Assembly (NCBI GenBank): GCA_023846275.1
Contig: CM043869.1
Span: 38,900,737-38,964,736, forward strand
Source of the DNA: Vanilla planifolia
Taxonomy: Eukaryota > Streptophyta > Magnoliopsida > Asparagales > Orchidaceae
Direction of reading: 5' to 3'
Length of the DNA stretch: 64,000 nt
Part shown: one piece after another, positions 1 to 11,497 of the stretch
Position numbering within the stretch: position 1 is the first letter of the stretch
Layout: each line of letters opens with the position of its first letter
The notes under the pieces: generated by a model
Seen by the model: the letters and a program-made list of their open reading frames with translations, nothing else
Told to the model about the DNA's origin: nothing
The model's database searches: none
Program-made: the position numbers and the translations under genes

Positions 1-783
1 TTTTTTCCCTTTTGCCACTTTGTTGGTTGGTAATGATCTTCTTAGTATTCAAGCTTCTTGTTTTTGCCCCTTTATTTTGATTCTTTTTTTCGTTAATCAT
101 AACAAACATACTAGCTTGCACCAAAGAATACACAACGAATAAGGTTAGTTCCATAAGAATTGAATTGTACTAATATGAGATGTATTTAGATAATGTTTAT
201 ATCTCATCAATAGATATTTTAAAAACCATGTCTTATTGTAGGAATTTAGTAGTATATTTCTGCTCTGTTATCCTTGTTGGTGTCGAAGGTTATGCTATTT
301 CCTCAACTTTTTCTTCCATATATCTCATTGGAGTAAAATTCTTCTCTAATTAATTTCTTAGACTAGTTCTATGTTACTTTTGTAACTATAATAGTTCTTA
401 AGTGAAACATTCCATTAAATTAGCATGTGTCTCATCATTTTTAATGGGACTTTCGAATTGACCTTTAGCTGCTGGGCTTTGGACTTGTTTGCTATTGGAC
501 ATCAATCAGAGATAGATTTAGTTATTTCAAGGTCAATTTGTTCTCGTTGGAGTAATGAAGTCCAGGGTTTGTCACATATCATGTTGGTATTGGAAGACAA
601 ATTGTGGCCACCTTAGTTTAGCTCATTTTCATTAAAATTAATTGTGTCTAGAATATAATATAATTTATGCTTTATTTGTTTTTTTCTTTATTTGTTGTTA
701 TTTTACGAAAAGTGTTTACAAACTATAGAAGTGTTTATAGTGATATATGTCTCATATTCTTATGTGTTTAGGTCTTGTAGAAC
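1..783. other. 5' flank of FEX copy A
   Basis: AT-rich DNA without a recognisable gene. About 1-160 matches 31084-31240, the gag-side end of the Ty3/gypsy fossil that lies upstream of copy B, so the fossil ends within about 620 bases of the FEX start codon. A pyrimidine-rich stretch ending in TTTAG at 771, 12 bases before the ATG at 784, looks like the 3' splice site of an intron in the 5' untranslated region. The matching first exon and promoter were not identified. Confidence 0.45.
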
Positions 784-3700
784 ATGGATTCATATATCAG
801 TGAGCCAATCGTGAGAAGTACTTCAAATAGTAGGGTCGGCCTTGGTTGCTCCTTCAGAACAGTATCCAATAGTTCATCACATGCAAGGTCTTCCCCACAT
901 ACCATGAATCAATCAGGACAAGATTCCCTTAGCATTAGTAGCACAGGTTCTCATCAGAGACATTCATATAGCCTTCCAAGAGATCTGGGTGATCGGATAT
1001 TGGAATCGATAAGTCTTTCAAGGGAACTAATTGGTCAGATACTTGGGGATGTTGATAGCTCTGTGGTTGCACAAGCGGGGGATTATGGGGATCGTGTGGT
1101 TGTTGGTGACTTTCAAGATGGACTCGAATCTTCTTATGGTCTGGACATTAAGTCAGATGCTATTCTGTCTCGACCATCTAATGCAAAGGTGGCCTCGCTT
1201 GCTTCTCCTCTTGAGGGTGAGAGCTCGTTTATCCTTCCCGATGATCTGTTGTCGCATTTAGCAGAGAAGAATGAGGTTCAGAGCCTCCAAAGTATGTCAG
1301 GAAAGGTGATACAATCATTTTGTTTTTCATGAAATATTAGCTGTGTTTTTTATTTTTTACTTTGCTTTTTCAGGTTTCTTAGCTGCTTTCATAGTGAAGT
1401 CTCAAAAGGTTTCTAATGCAATTTTATTTGCAGGATAAGCACAAAAGACTGCCTCCAAAGCTAGACTATATTGCTTACTTGGTCCACTTAGCTGTTTTTG
1501 GAATTCTTGGGGTAAATTGGAATGCTTTCTTATTGTTTACTAAAATTTCATTCTATTGCTAAGCTTGAGTTTATCATTATTTAATTACAGTCTAATATTT
1601 GAAGCACCAAATCGATTTTTGTTTCATAAGCATCTAAATTCATAGTTCCTCTATAACTGTCATATTATGACTTAGCTACTCCTGTGCAGAGAATGTTCCT
1701 TTTCCTTTTAACTATTGTGTAGCCTACCAGTTAACCATCTGCAGAAAATGAAACAAACCAACTAAATCAGACATATGGGTATGCTGCAATATATGCTGAA
1801 AGAGATTTGAAGAGCTTGTCAATATTGAAGTTCTTATTTGTTAGTTTGTTTAAAGTTCGACCAAAGAGTCAAGCATTGCATGTGATGAGTTGGTTAAGGT
1901 CGCCTTGCATCATCAGTTTCATTTAGGTCATCATATTTACTTCATCAATATTGAAGAACACGTTAAGTAATAAAAATTTATTGGTAGTGATTTCTATTTG
2001 ATGATTTCCTACTCCCACAATCTTTAGACAAATTTAAATGACAAAAAAATGTCTTAATAATTTATTTATTACATCTAGTTTCTTCAAAACAATTTGTATT
2101 TAGACTTGCTTACTTGAACAAAGTTTTTTGACGGTTTGTGGGTTCAAAATGAGTCATTAAATTATTTTGAGTATAAACTTTCAATAGCATGCTAACAAAA
2201 TACATTAAGCCATTGATTCAGTTGATAATGTCTTTGAATGTACGTACAGAAGCAGTTCCTTATATGCATTGACAATATATGATGCTTATCCACAGGTTTT
2301 TACAAGATATTTACTGCAAAAGTTATTTGGTCCTAATGTTCTGTCCCTTACAAAGGATGATACACCCCTTTACCTTGATCTTCCATCTAATATGGTACCT
2401 TAATTTCTTCCAGACCTACATATGTTGATCATTCTAATATTGACCTATAATCTAATACAAACCATTGAATATGTTTTGCAGTTAGGTTCTTTCCTGATGG
2501 GTTGGTTTGGCATTGTGTTGAAGGGTGATTTATGCCATGTATCTGAGCACTTAGCTATTGGGTTGACAACAGGATACTTGGGAAGCCTTACAACTTTTAG
2601 CGGATGGAACCAGAAAATGCTTAATCTGTCTTCTGAGAGCCACTGGACATATGCAGTTGCAGGCATCATCTTAGGTAGCTCGTTTTTCTAAATTTATTTG
2701 AAATGAAATAACGCTACTATTGACGAATATCTTTCTTATATTCTCCATTTTCATTTTCCCTTGTGATAAACTTCAGAGTTGCTTTATTTACCCAAAGCAT
2801 TTTTTTATTCCAGCACACAAGTTGCTCTTCGTTTGGCAATACAAGTGCATTAAAAAACTTGCTTGCATAAAAAAGTAAGGACACATTTTGGTAGGCTTGA
2901 TGTGATATCTGGTTTAGTTTAGCTAATTGTTTTGTGGGGATGTGTTTGGTTTTGTAAATTAAGTAGAATTGACATGAATAAACTTGGGTTACACAGGATG
3001 TGTTTTAGTGATCTATTTGAAAATTTTAGAGACTTGTAAACCAAAGCTTCAATGCTCTGCTACACTTGGATGTCATAATAAAATCAAGTTTTGCTCCAAA
3101 GTTTATACCAAAGACTTGAGATGATTTTACGTCATCTGTTAAATTTTGGTCCAAAGTTTGTTAAATTTTGATTCACTTTTTAAATATAGGTTGGTTTCTG
3201 TTTTTAATATCGAACAAACCAATCTCTAACCTAGTTAAAATTTGGTGTTTTGAATAGCAGTGTTCCATTGACACTGATAGTGTTCCCTGGTCAAGGCATA
3301 GAAAATTTTTCTTCACAACCTAACTTGACTCAATTTTTCATAGTTTAGTGCATACCCATCTTGGGTTCATACGTATCTTTTTATAATAAGGGTGGGTAAA
3401 TCAACTAGATATGGGTTCAAGTTGACAATATTGCTAATTGTACTCAACCGAAGTGAATGGTTCGAGGCCTACTGGCATGGAACTTGTTCTTACAACCTGA
3501 TCCAAAACATGAACTGTATAACAAGCTTCCATGAACAAAAGATGTTGCACCATGCTAAAAACCTGAAATTAATATTTTTTTGGCTTCAGTTTTGTGCTAC
3601 AGATGACTATTTGGCTGGTAGTGTTCAAGTCATTGTAGTATATGACAAGACTTTGTTTAACTGATCTTGAATTCCTTTTGTGATTTTTGCTTCTGTTTTC

Positions 3701-4557
3701 AGGAATGTTTATTGTGAACGAATGCATCAATGTTGGCGTGGAATTTTCTGGGTGGCTACGCAGAAGTTTCTTAAAATTGACCAAAGATTCTGAGATAACC
3801 CAAAGCACACTAAATCAGCTGAGAATGAGAACTTTCAAGCAGCACATGATAGTTATGGCACTTATGCTAGCAACCTGGTGCTCTTTTTGTGTCTTCAGCG
3901 GTTTATTGGTGAAACAAGAGTTGGAAAGGCTCGCTGATATTACTACTCTCTGGTTAGGTTGCTTGTTGGGACCTGTCGGGGTTTGGGTTCGCTGGTTCCT
4001 TGCTAGGCTTAACGGTCGGGGCCTGGGGACGAATGGATCACTTCAATGGCTCCCCATTGGCACGTTATTGGCTAATTTTCTTGCAGCATCTCTTATGGCA
4101 GCTCTGTCAACTATCAGCAAAGCGGTATTTTCTTAGTTCTGACCTCAACTCTCAAGAATGCATCAAATACTGTTATCATAAAAACATTTGAAAAATCTTC
4201 ATTCTGGAGCTCAACAATTTTCTGAAGTTGCCATCATTTGTTTGGTTTACTTGCAATGCTTGAATTACTAATCATTTTCGAAAATGATTTCCAATCTACG
4301 TGTAATTGCAATTAAGGCTAAATATGTGATATGTTCAGGTGAACACTACAAGGTGTGGGCTCATCATAAGTGGAGTTCAATTTGGATTCCTGGGCTGCAT
4401 GAGCACTGTATCTACCTTCGTTGCTGAAGTATATGCTATGAGGCAAAGTGGGCACCCTGGAAGAGCTGCAGCTTATGCGACATTAACAATCTTTCCTTCT
4501 TTTATGGTAGGAACTCTGATATACTCAGTACCAGTGTGGACAAAGCATTACAATTAA
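784..4557 (+). CDS. FEX: Fluoride export protein, two CrcB/Fluc domains (copy A)
   Basis: Six coding exons join in frame to a 510-residue protein: 784-1305, 1434-1511, 2296-2394, 2482-2674, 3703-4124 and 4339-4557, all with GT/AG borders. Residues 1-174 are a Ser-rich, probably disordered N-terminal arm. Two membrane CrcB/Fluc halves follow. Half 1 carries SNMLGSFLMG and GYLGSLTTFS (264-273); half 2 carries GTLLANFLAA and GFLGCMSTVSTF (454-465). The conserved Asn and the Thr/Ser-Phe pore signature are present in both. Family knowledge: eukaryotic FEX proteins fuse two Fluc-like halves in one chain and export toxic fluoride across the plasma membrane. The gene converges on NET1. Copy B differs at about five residues, mostly in the N-terminal arm. 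The family call is firm; subcellular location is inferred from the family. Confidence 0.9.
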
Positions 4558-4722
4558 TTGCCTAGCCACTTAGTAATGGCCATTGATATCATTAGGATTC
4601 TAGTTATATAAAACCTTTTGGAAGACCTTTTTTGCTTTGCCTATTCCATATAAACCGAGCAGATATGATGATATACTTAAAGGGAGGTCACTGAAACCTG
4701 TATAATATTGCTTCTATTTTAG

Positions 4723-4728
4723 AATAAA
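4723..4728 (+). terminator. Candidate poly(A) signal of FEX copy A
   Basis: AATAAA lies 166 bases after the FEX stop codon and is followed by an overlapping AATAAAAA. The same site is kept in copy B. The position suits a plant near-upstream element. Confidence 0.5.
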
Positions 4729-4951
4729 TAAAAATGTTGGATTACGTTCGGAGTTAACTTGTTTTTGCTTGATCAAACCAACCATCACCCAATAAGGAAT
4801 ATCTGTGTTGTAGATACAACACATGGAGTAAATTAAGAAGTTATTGTCTGCTTGCTTACGCTGGAATCATGACGTATGAGCAATTTACATGGGTATTAAC
4901 TCATCAAAAGATGACAGGTAAAAATTAAAACACGGAATGGAGAAAACCATC

Positions 4952-4957
4952 TTTATT
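4952..4957 (-). terminator. Candidate poly(A) signal of NET1 copy A
   Basis: AATAAA on the - strand, about 95 bases after the NET1 stop codon. It lies about 225 bases from the FEX poly(A) signal, so the two convergent transcripts end close together. Confidence 0.5.
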
Positions 4958-5052
4958 TTGGGGTCAGTAAAATACACCATCTACCTTCGAAAACAAAACG
5001 CCATCTAGGGTCTAATGATTGCAAATACAATCGACTACCAACCAAACTGAGT

Positions 5053-8000
5053 CTAAGAAAGGTTAGAGTCTGTTCTTTTGAGCCTCATACAAGCACAGAA
5101 CCGGCGTTTCTTTTGCCTAAGGTCGCTTCTTTTTCCATAAATCAGGTCCTTCAATGGGATTCTTGATCGTCTTTCGAAGATGCCTTTGGCAGCCTTGCGT
5201 TCTTCAGGTTGTTCTTCCTGGAGATTTGATAGGATGCAGTAGAGCTTCTGCAGTTTCAGGTCCAAAGCATTTACCTTTTCTGCAGCACTTTGTATTTGCT
5301 CCAAAGCTTTCCTTCTGCTCTTTTTGCTGTCAGAGGACAAAGTGAAGTTCATTGCCATTTTGGAGAGTTTGTAGTTGAAATCAGTCAACTTCTTGATTCC
5401 TCCTTCAGCCTCTTTCACTCCTGTCTTGATGGCATTGAGCTCAGAAATTGAAAGTTGACATTTCGTATCAGAAGTTTGAATGCTAATTTTCAGTTCCTTT
5501 AAACAATTTTGTAGAGCTACCAACCTCCTAGCATCGGCAGAGACACTACAATTCACCCATTTTATCCATGCTTGATGGGATTCAGTGCAACATGCAGGGT
5601 AAGCTAGATTGTCAACACTGGTCTCTTTCAGTAGAACAAGCTCATCAGAAGGTTTTTCACTCCTTTCTACATCCATCTTGCTTATATTGTCATACCACAG
5701 ATCCGTTTCAGTTCCAGGTTTCCATACCTCAATAGCAAGATGATCTTTTTCGACACTAAAACTAGGTTCAAGCCCACAACTACTTAGCACATGATCAAGT
5801 TCTATATCCTTCATCTGCTCATGCTTCACCCTGGAGAGCATGCCATCATCTTTCAACAGTACATTATCATCGCTATTATTGCCAGTGTCAACATCATTTC
5901 TCAAATCCAAGATTATATCCTTTTGAGCTTGTGCTGACCTCGTGCTTCTGCTAGTTACTCTTGCTTTGCTTTTTGTTGTTGACAAATTCACATTGGCATC
6001 TGAATGAACCCGTTCTTCATCTAGATGTCTTTCTGTATCTGCTACAGCTTTCTGAAGCACCTTGACTTTTCCACGCAATTTTTTTAGCTCCATGATTCCA
6101 GCTGAAGCTCGAGGGCTGTTGTGTTGCCCACGCATTTGAATACTCTTCTTGCGCTTAAGTGATGAAAGTAAATTTCCCTGCTAAAGTGTAACACATGTTT
6201 AGTTAACTATTTTTCACTTGGAACATTGTTTTGAATCTTAAAATGTTGCATAAGAAGCCACTTTTTCATTTATAAATAAATGAAAGACATAATATAACTT
6301 GACTTTTGTGAGGACTTTATGAAGGCTCCATTTTAAGGCAAGTTTAAAATCTAAAAAAACTTGTTAATATTACAATAAAACGGTTACCTGTTTTCTCTTA
6401 CTGTTCAAAATATGAAGATTTGTCAACGCAAGGGTTTTTTCCTCTAGAGAGGCCATTTCACTTTCCAATGAAGCTACAAGGGGAACATAAGCATTCAATT
6501 CAGCCTTCAGCTTCTTATTTTCCCTTTCAAGAGAAACAAACTTCCCTTTATAATCCTCTAGAACTTTTCGGAGAGCAACTTCTTCAGTTGGCATCTTAAA
6601 CTGCACAATGTCAATTGAATTAAAGATCTGCATGATTTCAATTAACTTCTCCTTGAATATCAACTCCATAATTGATGCAGCATGAAGTTCATCAAGCAAC
6701 TTCACAGAATCCTTGTTGTAATGGCTAAGCTTTTCTGTAGCCATCTGGAGTTCAGATGCCAGGTTGTTTTCCCTGGTTTTAAGTTTTTCCACCACTTTTT
6801 GCAATTTGTGAAGTTCCTCTCTTAGCATTTCATTAGAATGTTGCTGAAATCCAATATCATGAATTTTGCAGGCACCATCTTCCGACAGCAAGGAAACATA
6901 CCTCTCGAACTCTTCTCGAACAACCTTGGTCTCTTCGATCTCATCAACAGTTTTCCCAAGCTTCATAGGAACTTCTGGAATTTGGATGCCTTGGAACCCT
7001 TTTTCTCGCTGCTCCAACAACTGCTTCCCAGCATAAGGTTCTAGATTCAATCTTCCTAAGGCAGATCTAGCTTTATGGATTTTATCTTCAAGAAGCCCTA
7101 TGTGGGTTTTGAACTCTTCCTTTATATGCATATTTTCATATTCCAAGACTCTCATGCTTTTATTTACCACTCTGATCTCCTGGCCTAAGTCATTTGTGAC
7201 CCTGTACAGATAATTCACATCTTTAATCAACCACTCAATTTCCAAAGTTTTTTCTGCATTAGAATTACTAAAAATTAATGATAGATGCTCCTGAGTCATA
7301 GCATTTTCGAGAATGGTTGTATTTTCTATTTCCAATGCACTGTTTCTTTCCCTAAACTCATACAACGTTTGTGACAAGAACTCATGTTCTTCAAGCAACT
7401 TCAGGATCCCAGAATCATATGCATGACCAGTATCCTGCAAATCTGATAGCCTTCCATAGAGAAACTCCAGCTCTATGTTCAACATTTCTTCATGTTGTCT
7501 GCTCGAGTCCAAATCCTTCCACAACTGCTCATTTAACTCCAAAAGTTCATGGTTTTTTGTTTGGAGAAAAAAAATTTCCTGAATAGTCGATGTTTCATCC
7601 TTGGAAACTAAAATAGAAGCCTGCAGATCGGCAATTTTATTCAAAATAAGGTGCAACATATTGTCACTGGCATTGTCTGAACTCTCATAAACCTTCTTTG
7701 TATCATTTGCTAGCATCACATGAAGCCCATCCAAAAGCTTCTCATTACAATCTGATAGAGAAGCCAGGCCTTTCTCCCGAGAAGTCCACTCCTCTTTGAA
7801 CTCCAAAAATAAATTTTCTACACGTTTTGATTCCTCCATGTACTTCTGACATTGTTCTAAAAGAAACAGGCACTTCTCATTCAGGTCAGTTAAACATTGC
7901 TCAAATATAAACCTATCAATATCGCTCTGGAGAAATTTATACTGTGTCTCCTCAAGTTCCTCCTTGATGATCTTGTTTTCTTCTCTCACGAAATGAATCT

Positions 8001-8961
8001 GATTACCTAAATAGCTTATTTGGCTCTTGAAGGAACTTTCATGATTATCATGCTCATCTTTGCATGCTCTTAGTGGACATTTAAGCTGTTCATCGTGCTG
8101 GAATGAATCTTTATCCTCTTGATTCACACGTGTGCCTTCTGAAATCAGAAGTCTATTCTCTAGGCTTTGCAGATGCAGACCAACTCTTTCTACCTGCCGA
8201 AATGGGGAATTGCTTGATCAACATTTCTAATGGTAAAAATAAATGGGATTCTAGCAAATAGTATGAATATCCCGGAGATATAAAAACAATTGCAATGGAA
8301 ATAATACAACCTAGAGAATGAATCATTTCTCAAGTTTTAGAAGCTTAATACTCACTAATTCTTTCCAGTAAATGGGCTTAAATGGTTAGTAAACACAGCC
8401 AAGCAAGAAAAAGGAAAGTTTGTATTGGAAACATTACCTGTTTTGTATTGGAAACATTACCTGTGAAATAAGATTGCCATTGTCAGCAATAAGGAATGAC
8501 TTCTGACAATAGAGAGATTGACAGGATTCTTCCAAGGTTTTCACCTTCCCCCTTAAAACTTCAAATTCAACATTTAGATCAGAAATGAAGTTCTCAAGTA
8601 GGGTGTTTTTTTCTGTGAGCTTTTCCATATTGTAAGTAACAGCCTCAACATGAGAGATCATAGCAGGCTTGACAGACATGTGGCTAAGAACAATTCCATG
8701 AAGGGATTGACAGTATTCCTCAAGACCCTTGATCTTTGCCAGTAAAATTTTCAACTGAGCATTAGTATCTGATAAGGACTCTTCTAAAACAGCATTCTTT
8801 TCCATTATGCTCTCCATAAGATTCAACTGGTGTGCATGAATAGTTTTCTCATCCTCATATCTCTTGCATGTATCTTGTAGTTCTTTATTTCCGTCATGCA
8901 TTTCCTTCATCTCTGCTTGCAGAGAAATGACATTAAAGTTTACTTCCTCAATTTGTGCCAC
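5053..8961 (-). CDS. NET1: NET1-type NETWORKED actin-binding protein, 3' part only (copy A, cut by gap)
   Basis: Three exons on the - strand: 8961-8461 (5' end missing in the gap), 8193-6388 and 6177-5053 (stop). Frames join without breaks. The encoded part is almost entirely charged coiled coil and corresponds to the C-terminal two-thirds of the complete gene at 36135-43033. The actin-binding NAB domain is absent only because the sequence stops at the N gap at 8962. Compared with copy B there are about six residue changes in the last exon and seven in the middle exon, all conservative for frame. This looks like a working allele or paralogue rather than a pseudogene. It should not be annotated as a short independent gene. 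Confidence 0.85.
8419..8464 (-). repeat. Perfect 23-base tandem repeat duplicating a splice donor (copy A)
   Basis: Two perfect 23-base units (8419-8441 and 8442-8464) straddle the exon/intron border of NET1. Each carries the same donor context, CAG|GTAATG on the - strand. The exon-proximal donor (exon end 8461) keeps the frame. Confidence 0.8.
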
Positions 8962-8981
8962 NNNNNNNNNNNNNNNNNNNN
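8962..8981. other. Assembly gap (20 N)
   Basis: Exactly twenty N. The left side is inside a NET1 coding exon. The right side begins unrelated repeat DNA that does not continue the NET1 exon seen at 40039 onward in copy B, so the two sides are not neighbours in the gene. Confidence 0.99.
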
Positions 8982-9008
8982 ATGGGGCAAATAGTTATGG
9001 CGTGTAAT

Positions 9009-10800
9009 GTAGATTGGGTTATAATTATAGCTTGACATTCGAAACTGCTACAATAAAGATATGAGAGCCAATAGGTGAATGTCTACAAAAAAGTAAGCTT
9101 ATTGATTATTTATAATACGTACACATTGTAATCTCTAAGTACTTTTTTCCCTCTTTCATACTAAGGGATTGTAGCCAACTAAAAGAGTGCAAGATGAACC
9201 CATGACCTGCTCTAACATTAGTAGCTATGACCATCAGCATGACCAACTCTTCTAAAACCTCTAGCTAATACAAAGGAGCATTTAATGTTTTTTCATCAAG
9301 ATAATGTGCACATATCAATGCCCATGACATTCGAATGTGACTTGGTCCTCCCCAACCTCCAACCCAAGGCAAGATGATGGATTACCATGAATTGGCGATC
9401 CTTAGCCCTCACCAAAAGGCACACTCCCAATATAAACCCCAAATTGAATTCCATCTAATTCAACCCTATAATGCAACTCTTGAAATTTTGATATGAATCA
9501 TAAGGTCCTAATCAGCTAATTGTCTACCTCTACAAGTTTGTTTTGGATAAGACATTATTCTTGGCTATCCAACCGAAGAGTCAATCCAATGATAATTTCC
9601 ACTAAAACTAAGGAAATTCATATTCATCCAATATTATGATTAATGCACAAATCACTAATAATAACCTCTTCACTTTAACACTTAGTGATCTTAAGTTCAT
9701 CAAACATGAATTCTAATTTGTGATAGCCTCACTATAATTTAATCTTCATATCAAATTGCAATCTTGTAAAATCCCAAAATTTATATGAGTTGTAGAATAA
9801 ACTTTCATTGAGTTATTGATCAAAATCATGTATGAATTGTATCCAACAAAAACAATCATAAATCCTACTATATAAAGTCAATCGCATAAATCCGCTAATA
9901 TCATTGCATTATTTTCATTAAGCACTCTTTCATGACATTCAAGCACGTTAAAGTCTTTCTAATATTCTATTGCCACCTCTTTTTTGGCCTTGCTCTTTTA
10001 TTTGTAAGAGGAATTTTCAATTACTCATATATTCTAATAAATACATTATCGTATATGTTATTTGTCCAATTACCTATACTATATAAATTTTTCATCAATT
10101 AGTTCCACATTAACTATCTATATTTTTAATAATATATTTTCAAGTATAACCACTTATTAATCCCAAAATCCTATTCTTTACAATGCTCATTATATTAATA
10201 TATTTGAAAATTTGATGCCATTATTTAAGAATATACAACATTATTCAACTCGCTATAATCTTATAAAATATAGTTCAATTGAGTGAGATTCTTTGATCAC
10301 ATTATGCAATATGAACACTTCACTTTATCAAACCTTATTAGATCCCATTATTGACATTTTCATTGATTTCTATATCATTTAGAAGTGTAGGCCTAAAATA
10401 ACAAAATTTGTATTCATCAATATTATATGTTATCAATTTTAATCTCTAACTCACCTATACTCTTACCAAAATTAAAATTGTATTTCACTTATTCAATTTT
10501 TATCCATAAATCCATTGCAATAGTTACATCCATCATTAAAAAAAGCACGAAACAAAAAATTTTGTAAATTGAGCATAATTAGAAGATCAATACCTCAAAA
10601 TCTAGCAACAGATACTTTGGTTTGATGTCACTCTGTATCACTTGCTTATCTTGGTAGTAGGCCAGTGCTCTTGCAATGCTGGCTACATACTTCTCTCCTC
10701 AAATCGGACAAAACATCAATGACACAATTCTAGCAATTAACAAAAAGGCAAATATAGGGTTACAACTCGGTGTATCAAAATCACCGCCAACCTCTTATAT
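9009..10800. repeat. Tandem repeat block, unit 1
   Basis: About 1.8 kb of AT-rich, mostly non-coding DNA that is repeated, with clear divergence, at 10827-13670. Shared landmarks are a segment containing GTAGATTGGGTTATAATTAT (9009 and 10827), a segment around 9330-9420 repeated around 12170-12260, and an Aurora-kinase-like exon at the right end. No intact gene is visible. Confidence 0.75.
10594..10689 (-). pseudogene. Aurora-kinase-like exon fragment, unit 1
   Basis: A 32-codon open exon on the - strand reads YVASIARALAYYQDKQVIQ followed by SDIKPKYLLLDFE, bounded by a GT donor at its 3' side. This is the catalytic-loop exon of plant Aurora kinases, normally [30 protein letters not shown]. 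The HRD arginine is replaced by Ser, the preceding His by Gln and the KPEN Asn by Tyr, so even if expressed it could not be a normal kinase. No flanking kinase exon is present in this repeat unit. It is the sister of the fragment at 13468-13570. Confidence 0.7.
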
Positions 10801-11316
10801 GCCATGTATCAAACCCTTGAGGATAACGTAGATTGGGTTATAATTATAGCTTGACACTCGAAAATGCTGCAATAAAGGCATGTGGGCCCATGGGTGAATG
10901 TCTATAAAAAAAAGCTAATTGATTATTTACAATATATACACATTGCAACCCCTAAGTACTTTTTTTTTCTCTTTCATATTAATAGATTGTAGCCAACTAA
11001 ACGAGAGCAATATTACAAGAGAAGCCTTCTAGTCTATTCAAAGTTCTCATGAAGATCTAAGAGTTCAACTATGGTTTTCTTAGAGTTTTGTTTTTTCATA
11101 CAAATTTTATATTTTATATCATTGTGTATCCTTTCTGTAAGTGTTTGCTCACTAGTGATAATTTTCTTCCATTTCTTGGGTAATAAGCAATATTCATGTA
11201 CAATTGATGGCGAGAGTTTCTCTGTGAATATCTTGAACAATTCATCTGCAACCTAAGTAAAGAACTAGTATTGCTAATTCAACAACATGGTGGTAGAGAT
11301 TTCTTAAGAACAAGTC

Positions 11317-11419
11317 AAAGAATGGCATATAAGATTCAATAAGTATAATTCTTTGTGAGTTATTGAGGAGTGGTTAAAGAATGGCATATAAGATTTAATA
11401 AGTATAATTCTTTGTGAGT
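11317..11419. repeat. 59-base-period tandem duplication
   Basis: A segment of about 44 bases containing AATGGCATATAAGATT and ATAATTCTTTGTGAGT occurs at 11317-11360 and again at 11376-11419, differing by one base in the core. It directly adjoins the CA microsatellite. Confidence 0.85.
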
Positions 11420-11497
11420 CACACACACACACACACACACACACACAGCACACGCACACGCACACGCACACGCACACGCACACACACACACACACAT
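11420..11497. repeat. CA microsatellite with interspersed CG steps
   Basis: Long alternating purine-pyrimidine tract: (CA)n, then five or so repeats of CACACG, then (CA)n. It is followed to about 11570 by TG- and TATG-rich sequence. Such tracts are length-variable. The open frame across it, giving poly-Cys-Val, is not a gene. Confidence 0.95.

Larger units (their letters stand above)
1..8961. repeat. 9 kb direct duplication, copy A (FEX + partial NET1)
   Basis: Base 1 corresponds to 31084 and base 8961 to 40038, in the same orientation. The coordinate shift drifts only from 31083 to 31077, so there are very few small indels; one 5-base difference lies in the NET1 intron near 6200. By eye the substitution level is about 1-2% in non-coding parts and about 1% or less in exons, and all exon frames are preserved in both copies. 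The left end is simply the window edge, so the duplication may extend further left. The right end is the N gap, which falls inside a NET1 exon. This can be an unmerged alternative haplotype or a recent segmental duplication. Confidence 0.95.

Noticed and set aside
8982-10560. Possible continuation of NET1 copy A to the right of the gap
   Set aside because: The sequence does not match 40039 onward in copy B, is non-coding and belongs to a different repeat.
11304-11495. Open frame of alternating Cys and Val on the - strand
   Set aside because: It is a translation of the CA microsatellite, not a protein.
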